This document shows positions 57,030-64,000 of a stretch of DNA of 64,000 nucleotides, piece after piece. The stretch is from contig OY804589.1 in the NCBI GenBank assembly GCA_963680875.1, positions 24,261,462 to 24,325,461 of the forward strand. The letters run 5' to 3'. Every line of letters begins with the position of its first letter. The stretch's first letter is position 1. The DNA is from Bathymodiolus brooksi. Its lineage: Eukaryota; Mollusca; Bivalvia; Mytilida; Modiolidae. The notes beneath the pieces were generated by a model, which did not search any database, was not told the origin of the DNA, and worked only from the letters and a program-made list of their open reading frames with translations. Both the position numbers and the translations under genes were made by a program.

Positions 57030-59170
57030 TCACCAGTGCACTTAAGTCAGGTAAAGGCCCAGGCAATACTTTTGATATAAACCCCAAGTGGCAGTAGGGA
57101 CCCCCCGCCCCCAAATCCAAATATCAAAGTTGATATTTGACACCCTGCTGTGGGCTTGAGGTGCATTATCCCATTATCCCACCTAGGCACCTAAGTCAGT
57201 TAAAGGCCCGGGCAATACCTTCGACATAAACCCCGAGTGGCAAAGAACTTTGCCGTCCTTCGGTAATTTTTCATGGAATATGTATAGGGTCCTCCCCCCC
57301 CAAATCCAAATATCAAGGTTGATATTTGACACCCTGCTGTCGGCTTGAGGTGCATTATCCCTCCTAGGCACTTAAGTCAGTTAAAGGCCCGAACAATACC
57401 TTTGACTTAAGCCCTAAGTGGAAAAGAACTTTGTCGTCCTTCGTTAACTTTTTATGGAATACGCTTAGGGTCCCCCCAAATCCAAATATCAAGGATGTAG
57501 TTTAACACCCTGCTGTGGGCTTGAGGTGCATTATCCCTCCTAGGCACTTAAGTCAGTTAAAGGCCCGAACAATACCTTTGACTTAAGCCCTAAGTGGAAA
57601 AGAACTTTGTCGTCCTTCGTTAACTTTTTATGGAATACGCTTAGGGTCCCCCCAAATCCAAATATCAAGGATGTAGTTTAACACCCTGCTGTGGGCTTGA
57701 GGTGCATTATCCCACCTAGGCACTTAAGTCAGTTAATGGCCCGAACAATACCTTTGACTTAAACCCTAAGTGGAAAAGAACTTTGCCGTCCTTCGGAAAT
57801 TTTTCATGGAATATGCATAGGGTCCCCCCAAATCCAAATATCAAGGCTGTAATTTAACACCCTGCTGTGGGCTTGAGGTGCATTATCCCACCTAGGCACC
57901 TAAGTCAGTTAAAGGCCCGAACAATACCTTTGACTTAAACCCTAAGTGGAAAAGAACTTTGCCGTCCTTCGGTAATTTTTCATGGAATATGCATAAGGTC
58001 CCCCCAAATCCAAATATCAAGGCTGTAATTTAACACCCTGCTGTGGGCTTGAGGTGCATTATCCCACCTAGGCACTTAAGTCAGTTAAAGGCCCGAGCAA
58101 TACCTTTGACTTAAACCCTAAGTGGAAAAGAAATTTGCCGTCCTTCGGTAATTTTTCATGGGATATGCATAGGGTCCCCCCAAATCCAAATATCAAGGCT
58201 GTAATTTAACACCCTGCTGTGGGCTTGAGGTGCATTATCCCACCTAGGCACTTAGGTCAATTAAAGACCCGGGAAATACCTTTAACCTAAGCCCAAAGAG
58301 GGCAAGAACTTTGCCGTCCTTGATATATTTTTTATTGGATATTTATAGAGACCCCCCTCCACAATTGTTTTTCAAATATCAAAATTGATATTTGACACCC
58401 TGCTGTGGGCTTGAGGTGCATTATCCCACCTAGACACTTAAGTCAGTTAAAGACCCGGGCAATACCGTTAACTTAGCCAAAAATGGGCAAGAACTTTGCC
58501 GTCCTTGATATATTTTTCATGGGATATTTATAGAGACCCTCCACAATTTGTTTTCAAATATCAAAGTTGATATTTGACACCCGGCTGTGAGCTTGAGGTG
58601 CATTATCCCGCCTAGGCACTTAAGTCGGTTAAAGACCCTGGCAATACCTTTAACCTAAGCCCAAAGTGGGCAAGAACTTTACCGTCCTTGATATATTTTT
58701 CATGGGATATCTATAGACATCCTCCCTCCACAATTATTTTTCAAATATCAAAATTGATATTTGAAACCTTGCTGTGGGCTTGAGGTGCATTATCCCACCT
58801 AAGCACTTAAATCAGTTAAAGACCCGGGCAATACCTTTATCTTAGTTAAAAGTGGGCAAGAACTTTGCCGTCTTTGACATATGTTTTATGGGATATTTAT
58901 AGAGTTCTCCCTCCACAATTTATTTTTCAATTATCAAAATTGATATTTGACACCCTGCTGTGGGCTTGAGGTGCATTATCCCACCTAGGCACTTAAGTCA
59001 GTTAAAGACCCGGGTAATACCTTTAACCTAAGCCCAAAGTGGGCAAGAACTTTGCCCTCCTTGATATATTTTTTATGGGATATTTATAGAGGCCCCCTCC
59101 ACAATTGTTTTTCAAATATCAAAATTGATATTTGACACCTTGCTGTGGGCTTGAGGTGCATTATCCCACA
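57030..59170. repeat. 12-copy satellite array, period 176-189 bp
   Basis: The word TGGGCTTGAGGTGCATTATC (or a variant) occurs at 57151, 57340, 57516, 57692, 57868, 58044, 58220, 58406, 58588, 58775, 58961 and 59146. Units 3-7 have an exact 176-base period and are nearly identical; the outer units are 182-189 bases and more diverged. It ends about 100 bases beyond the 3' end of the capsid gene. Confidence 0.95.
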
Positions 59171-59273
59171 CAGGGCCGAAGTTACGTTTAATAGTCTGGG
59201 TAATCTGTTTCTGGCATAGACTCCCTTAAACACAGGTCTGGAGTGGGGATGTTTTTTCAATAGAGTGTCAACC

Positions 59274-59279
59274 TTTATT
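59274..59279 (-). terminator. AATAAA polyadenylation signal after the capsid gene
   Basis: AATAAA on the minus strand lies 2-8 bases after the capsid TAA (59284-59282). A signal this close to the stop fits a compact viral gene. Confidence 0.6.
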
Positions 59280-59281
59280 CA

Positions 59282-60603
59282 TTATGCACTGCAGTCAAAC
59301 AAGATTTGTCTGTTTCTACCGATTTCGATCACGTTGTCAAATTCTGCATACAGGACGACGTTGATGGTCCCTGCCAGAGCTTCGGTGAAATGAATCTTCA
59401 TACGTAAATTGCCCTGTTTTATCAGTTGAAACGTTCCCACTTCCGACATATCCGGAGTCAGATCGAATCCAAATAAGGTGTTTGCTTTAGCGTATTCCTC
59501 TCTGGAGATAGTATTTCCTTCGTCTTGATACATCTTTCCCGTACTGGTATAGAGTCCCATATAACTGCGAATATAACCTGCGTTTTCAAAGTCGGATTGT
59601 AACGTTTGGCGGGAATCTGTCGTCCGCCCACGTTCAGTGCCACAAAATTGATATTGTAGTGTCTAAAATCGAAAGGGATTTTCGTAATAGTCCCATTTAA
59701 GGCATCACTGTCCACGCAACCAATCACGAGTCTTTTCGGCAACTGTCCCAAAAACATGTTGTCCTGTACGTAATTCATGTTTCCACGGGGAACCGTATCT
59801 ACTTTGACTTCTACACGTCGGATGGGGTATTTACAGCTGGTCTTTTCAAAAGCTTTGACGTGACCCATTCTTACGGCAGGACTTAACTGTACATTTCTCA
59901 CAAATAAAGCGATATCCTTGATTTTGATCTTATAGTTGTCGCATCGGCCATTAGGGCGAACACGTCTCGACTTCTTCGTAATTTGATTTTCAGATCGACG
60001 TGATTCAGTAAATATTTCTCTTGACAAAATAAATCCAAGTGTAGTTTTCCCGTCATCTGTACAGCCTTGCTTTGGGCCGTCAATGCTTTCCGGGACGTGA
60101 ATCCTTTGTTATCGGTTGTTCTCTTATCTTGATGTCCCGGTGTATCCTTGTACCACATGACTCCCGTTAATTGAGATTCTTTGGCAGCTGGGCCATAGCT
60201 GAGTAATATTTCTATGCAAGCTCTGTAAGGGTACAAGCTGGTCGGTGGTGAAACCAGATTTTCGTTCAGGCTAACACTGACATCACTAAAGAGGGAATGC
60301 ATCCATAAGTTGACAGGTCCAACGTCTGCTCCGCCATCCAATGCAGTATCGTCGTCATCCATGATATGTGCTTCCACAAACAGGTAAGTATTAGCCAAGT
60401 CGATATAGTTGTCCCCCGCCCCACTGACGGCAAATTCGTAAGGTCCTTGATTCGTTAGAGCCGATGTCAATCAATCCTTTCTGCTCCCAATACCCATAAG
60501 CCACACTGGTCTGTGTAGGTTGAACTTCAAATAAATCCAGTTTTGATTTCGTGCATTCGCATGAGTTGGGATGTACAAATGCCATTCTTATCCGAAATGT
60601 CAT
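59282..60603 (-). pseudogene. Major capsid protein-like (F54H12.2-like family), three frameshifts
   Basis: Four overlapping frames together cover a protein of about 440 residues, close to family length: 60603-60468, 60470-59898, 60027-59458 and 59560-59282. The frame changes near 60468, 59945 and 59590. Recognisable blocks include LDLFEVQPTQTSV at the N-terminus, AVSGAGDNYIDLANTYLFV, SLYPYRACIEILLSYG, and [10 protein letters not shown] near the C-terminus. These belong to the metazoan F54H12.2-like family, which I understand to be the double-jelly-roll capsid protein of Polinton-type viruses. The fold assignment is from knowledge of the family and is not shown by the sequence alone. It is the last gene of the element. 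Confidence 0.8.
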
Positions 60604-60663
60604 TCGATGTGTTCCGCTGCTTGGTCTGCTGACGTCTGGTCTTTTTTCGCTTGGCAGGTCCTT

Positions 60664-60918
60664 TTATAATTCGGTGTCCTGGGGTCCTACCGTGTCCATA
60701 GCTTTCTGGAGTAAGTTTTCTCCTGTTGATTTCAATCGTGATTTTGCTGCCTGTTTGATTTGTCTTCCTTGTACAACATCTCCGGCAATATTTAATCTCG
60801 TTTTTAAAGCCTCTCGTTCTAGGGTCTTTGCTCCCTTTTTCAACAAAGGCATGGCTGCTTTAAAGAGTCCTCCAAAGATACTGCCAAGTCCATGTCCTCT
60901 TTGATATCGTCTTCCCAC
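60664..60918 (-). CDS. Short basic capsid-associated peptide, adenovirus pX/pVI-like
   Basis: 84 residues, intact. The N-terminus is GRRYQRGHGLGSIFGGLF, a glycine-rich amphipathic, membrane-active-type segment, followed by a basic region (KKGAKTLERE). Short proteins with a GxGxGxxxGGLF segment stand next to capsid genes in Polintons and adintoviruses and have been compared with adenovirus pX/pVI core peptides. It lies 61 bases before the capsid gene. Function is inferred from position and composition. Confidence 0.65.
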   Translation of the reverse strand: MGRRYQRGHGLGSIFGGLFKAAMPLLKKGAKTLEREALKTRLNIAGDVVQGRQIKQAAKSRLKSTGENLLQKAMDTVGPQDTEL

Positions 60919-61016
60919 AAATACCGGATATCCTTTTCCTGCTTGATGTATGTAATAATCGTGGTAAGCTTACGTATCGCAACGATGAGTTGGTGTCATT
61001 CTAGAGAGAATTATTT

Positions 61017-61684
61017 TCGCTTTCTACAGTGAAGTGTCACCACCACTCGTTCTCTTTCGAATGGCACTATAGAACCCGTGTCGTCCCTTATATCTATGTC
61101 CACGGTCTGAAATCGTCGTTGTAACAAGGGACAGTACTGTATCGGATCAAACACTCTGGTGATCATTTCTCCGTCTCTTCCTTCCACCGGTACGATTCAC
61201 AATAACGGTACTTGTGCATCTCCCACCATTCTCGGTTCCACCAAGGACAATACATGTACAGAGAATTTAATCCTTTCTTGAGGTCCGCTACCCAATCTGA
61301 AACATACTCCCCCCCCCCCCCCCCCCCCCGGAATATAGCTTGTCAGAATCCTAACATGGATTGTAATAAAGGACTGATGATGACTTGATAATCTTTTTTC
61401 ACTTTCATATCGATTTTATGATTGATTTCATTGAAACCAATGTCGAATTTATTCTTGAGTTCCTACATGTGCCTTTTCCCCTCGATAGGGAATCCATTTG
61501 GCCGAGGAATAGTACCCATCCGGTAACAAGACCAAATGCTGTGAGGATACTGTATCTCTGCCAATCCGATTTCCGATGTTCCGTCCAGATCCCTTATTTT
61601 CGGAAATTTCGTCGTGTAATGAGTTAACGTATTGTTCGCACAGTAATTCATGGAACTGTTACTAGGCAAAGTCAGGTAAAACAT
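61017..61684 (-). pseudogene. Penton-like minor capsid protein, broken
   Basis: The intact first part (61684-61463) reads MFYLTLPSNSSMNY, then YTTKFPKIRDLDGTSEIGLA and EIQYPHSIW, typical of the conserved minor capsid protein of Polinton-type elements. The rest to about 61017 continues in shifted frames with QVPLL, RVFDPIQYCPLLQRRFQTVD and RVVVTLHC near the end. A poly-C run at 61310-61329 and stops interrupt it. A single-jelly-roll fold is known for the family and is assumed here. Confidence 0.7.
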
Positions 61685-61991
61685 GCTTCGTCTTGATCGT
61701 GGGGTTAGGTAACAGGTATCCCAGACAACTGCTCAACAAGGCCGTCCACAAGGTACTGTTCTCCGATCCGTCAAGTTGTAAATGCTGACTACGATAACCG
61801 TGTACAGGATGAGTACCTTACACAAAAATACGACCTCCGAACGTGGAGTCTTCTTTCCACAAGTCACCCAAGACGATACACTGTCCGTGTCACTCGGTGC
61901 CATTCGCAAGACTGACACTTCAAACCGTGACGCCTCGCTTTTGAAGGTCTTGTTTAAAGATCCAGCTGTTGAAGGACTCTTGATATCCGAG
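61685..61991 (-). other. Gap between integrase and penton-like gene
   Basis: On the minus strand this region has fragments that could be a decayed small gene (for example LDGSENSTLWTALLS) but stops in all frames and no family that I recognise. Confidence 0.4.
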
Positions 61992-62979
61992 TCACTTCAC
62001 TAAATACTGAACTCTTCGGCCCTTTTTTCTCTTTTTCAAAATGGGTTCAATCTTGTATATGTCGTCTGTCTTAATGACTTTCTGTAATTCTTCGGCATAG
62101 AATGTTCCTTCCAGAATTTCACCACGGTCGTCTTTGACTAAGTATACCGGGGGTCTGGTTTCGATACATTTCACTACCATAAACAATTCTTCAGTCCAGT
62201 TGGGTAAATATCCTTTCTTGAACGTACGTTTGGCTTTGCTGAGTCGCACTCTATCTCCGGGAGAAAATTTGTACGATTTGTTGGGTCCCTTTCTTCCATA
62301 TAGCCTCTTGGACACCGTTGTTTGGTTAGCCCACGTTACTTCTGCAGGTGGTATGCCTATGGTTCTGTGAACGGTGTGGTCATAAGATGCGACCATCTCG
62401 GATAGAACGTCTACGTAGGTTAGGGTTTCTCTGTGTGTGAAATACTTCCACATCTTGGTTTTCAATGTTCTGTTAAAAATTTCAACGATACTGGCTTTGG
62501 TCTCCTCGTTGTAAGTGGTAAAGAAGTGCATGTCGTGTTCTTTGAGAAACGTTTGAAATACTCGGTTGATAAATTCAGTTCCTTTGTCTGTCTGTAAACG
62601 TATCGGACGCCGCCCCGATTTGAAAATGACCTGAAACGCATCTTTTAGAGTCTTCCCCGTCTTGTCTGTCAATAGAACGACCCATTGATATCGGGATAAC
62701 ACGTCTATACATGTCAACAAGTACTTGAATCCTTTGTTGTAAGAAGACAATTTTGCCAGATCCACTAAATCCGTATACAAGATTAAATCCATTTTGAAAA
62801 ATGGTGGTTAATTCCATAGACTACAACGCGTCTCCTGGGAAATCGTCGTCTAGCAAAGTGTAAGTGTCCTGAGACTGTAACCATTCTCTGACTTGTTTCT
62901 TCGTATAGCCTTTCGGCTCAAATTTACTCAATCCTCCATAACTGGCGGGAGCTAAAAGGTTGTAATAGGTCGACTCCAT
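61992..62979 (-). pseudogene. Retroviral-type DDE integrase, N-terminus separated by frameshift/deletion
   Basis: The start is the ATG at 62979 (MESTYYNLLAPASYGG), 2 bases after the previous stop. The N-terminal piece runs to a TAG at 62823-62821 and includes KKQVREWLQSQDTYTLL. The catalytic core (62792-61992, 266 residues, open) keeps D8 (TDLVDL), D69 (QTDKGTEF) and E104 (ASIVEIFNRTLK), a D-D-35-E spacing. The C-terminal part (RVRLSKAKRTFKKGYLPNWTEE through the YLVKDDRGE block) is chromo/SH3-like as in Polinton and Gypsy integrases. The stretch between the N-terminal helix bundle and the core is missing or scrambled around 62793-62820, so the gene is broken although the triad is intact. Confidence 0.85.
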
Positions 62980-62981
62980 GT

Positions 62982-63657
62982 TTACAACTGCCCCTTCGTG
63001 GTCTCAACATCTGTTTTAAAAGTCGACCTAGTTCTGGACTTCTTTCCTTCTGTTTCTTGGTGTTTTGGGGAGTACGGTCTAATAGGGGATGGACTCTGTT
63101 GTCGTTTGCGAGATCTCGGTGTTCTTTTGGTCTGAGTGATGTATCTCCAGCGGTCCTCGTGACCAATCAAATCTTGTGGAACATTTGCTTCTCTTAAGGC
63201 TTCTCCGAATGTTTCCCATCCTTGTGGGTTGAAATATTTCCTTTTGCTCAGCACGTCGTTGACTAACTCCACCACGTTGCTTTCTTGAACGGTTTCTCCC
63301 TTGTATTTCAGTTCCTCTTTCTCGTTCCAGCTAATGGCGGGACTGGTCTTCATTTTGTACCTTGGCCTTCATTGTTTTTGGTACGCTTTCCAAAATTTCG
63401 TTGTCGATCAGGTCCTGTTTCACGGGTTCAGGTGCGACTGCCACGGGTCTGGGTCTGTAATCGTCGTAGACGTTCAAATATCGAGTAAGCGATTGGTCGT
63501 ATAGCTTGAGACGTTCGTCTTCCGACAGGTCTTCTCTTTCTAGTATGGTTTGCATCTTCTTCTCCAAGGTGTCCATGACTTTCACGCGTTGTTCCACTGG
63601 AAGTTTTGGGCGCTCTTGGGTCTGGTGGTATCTATTTATTAAGGTTAGTTCCTTCAT
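62982..63657 (-). pseudogene. Conserved Polinton-type gene B, one frameshift
   Basis: Frame 1 (63657-63331) is helical and charged (VMDTLEKKMQTILEREDLS, LYDQSLTRYLNVYDDYRP). It shifts near 63345 into frame 2 (63353-62982): SNVVELVNDVLSKRKYF, NPQGWETFGEALREANVP, DLIGHEDRW, then a basic Arg/Ser-rich tail. I recognise this as a protein repeatedly found next to F54H12-type capsid genes in cnidarian and mollusc genomes; its role is not known to me. Its start overlaps the stop of the gene before it in ATGA (63657-63654). Confidence 0.65.
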
Positions 63658-63988
63658 TGAAGCAATGCAGAGAGCAACGGTGCTACTACAGATGCAATCG
63701 GTGCTAGTAGGGATCCCAAAAATCCACCTTTCTGTAAGATCGCTTTCTTCTTTTTGAGAGAGACCGACTTTTTCGTCAGTGCTCTCAATGCGGCCTTATT
63801 TCTCTTGAGTTTTTCCTTCTGCAGTGTAGTTATCGGGACGTTGCTTCTTAAAAATTATCGGCACACTCACACAGACAGTCGACGAGACTGCGATCGGCTT
63901 TGGTTATGAGATGTTTACGAATACACGGTGTTGTCTTTTGTAAGTATACTATATCACTGCCGTGCTTTTGCAAGCTCTGAGAGACCAT
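63654..63988 (-). pseudogene. Conserved Polinton-type gene A, small, one frameshift
   Basis: ATG at 63988 (MVSQSLQKHGSDIVYLQK, then SLVDCLCECADN) reaches a stop at 63850; the conserved sequence continues in another frame (KAALRALTKKS, ILQKGGFLG, PLLSALLQ) to TGA at 63656-63654. A basic region followed by a C-terminal hydrophobic segment suggests a membrane-interacting virion or lysis-type protein. Function is unknown. Confidence 0.6.
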
Positions 63989-64000
63989 GTTATTCCCTTA

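Larger units (their letters stand above)
59271..64000 (-). mobile_element. Decayed Polinton/Maverick (adintovirus-like) element, partial
   Basis: All genes are on the minus strand in the order: small conserved gene, second conserved gene, DDE integrase, penton-like minor capsid, short capsid peptide, major capsid. Spacing is virus-like: a 4-base ATGA overlap and a 2-base gap. Frameshifts in almost every gene show it is an old, inactive insertion. DNA polymerase B, packaging ATPase and protease are not visible and could lie beyond the right edge. No terminal inverted repeat is identifiable at the left end. Confidence 0.82.

Noticed and set aside
62134..62370. Plus-strand ORFs across the integrase, capsid and gene B regions (also 60551-60904, 61385-61627, 63285-63504 and 63506-63757)
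   Set aside because: Antisense shadows of the minus-strand viral-type genes, which show clear family similarity.

Overview
The window looks like genomic DNA of a mollusc, most likely a bivalve. It is AT-rich and intron-rich, carries tRNA-derived SINEs with (AATC)n tails and many decayed transposons, and holds an HSPA12-type Hsp70 gene of the kind expanded in bivalves. No species is named because nothing here fixes one. Only two host-like genes are convincing: a complete 4-exon HSPA12-like gene on + (16675-31930, 578 codons when spliced) and the last two exons of a four-EF-hand calcium-binding protein on - (36174-34939). Most of the rest is mobile or repetitive.

Layout. About 0.7-5.9 kb is a decayed LINE with a coiled-coil ORF1 and an endonuclease/reverse-transcriptase ORF2 that carries a 2A-like ribosome-skipping motif; a small inverted-repeat element sits between the ORFs. 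5.9-16.6 kb has no gene and is repeat-rich. The HSPA12 gene follows. Its second intron (10.4 kb) holds a 6.4-kb array of 26-bp units with higher-order structure and a 2.1-kb, almost uniform array of 39-bp units. SINEs fill 32-37 kb and the EF-hand exons lie among them.

40.26-44.42 kb and 46.29-52.99 kb are two different DNA transposons, each bounded by inverted repeats and TTAA target duplications. Both carry the same unusual pair of convergent, intron-containing genes. The plus-strand gene encodes a protein resembling the cytoplasmic zinc 'ballast' domain of the P2X7 receptor. The minus-strand gene encodes a protein starting with a conserved WNEL/VLRVK/AEVAKILLD block. I consider this pair the most interesting thing in the window.

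The second transposon sits inside one arm of a large, old inverted duplication (9.58-15.66 kb against 45.70-56.01 kb); the other arm keeps the empty TTAA site. A promoter-like cluster of CCAAT, E2F, ETS and CRE motifs lies at 44.73-44.98 kb.

57.0-59.2 kb is a 12-copy satellite with a period of about 176-189 bp. From 59.27 kb to the window edge, a minus-strand, tightly packed but frameshifted gene set belongs to a Polinton/Maverick (adintovirus-like) element: two small conserved genes, a DDE integrase, a penton-like minor capsid protein, a short basic hydrophobic capsid peptide and a major capsid protein. DNA polymerase B, ATPase and protease are not in the window. The element runs off the right edge, so they may lie outside it.
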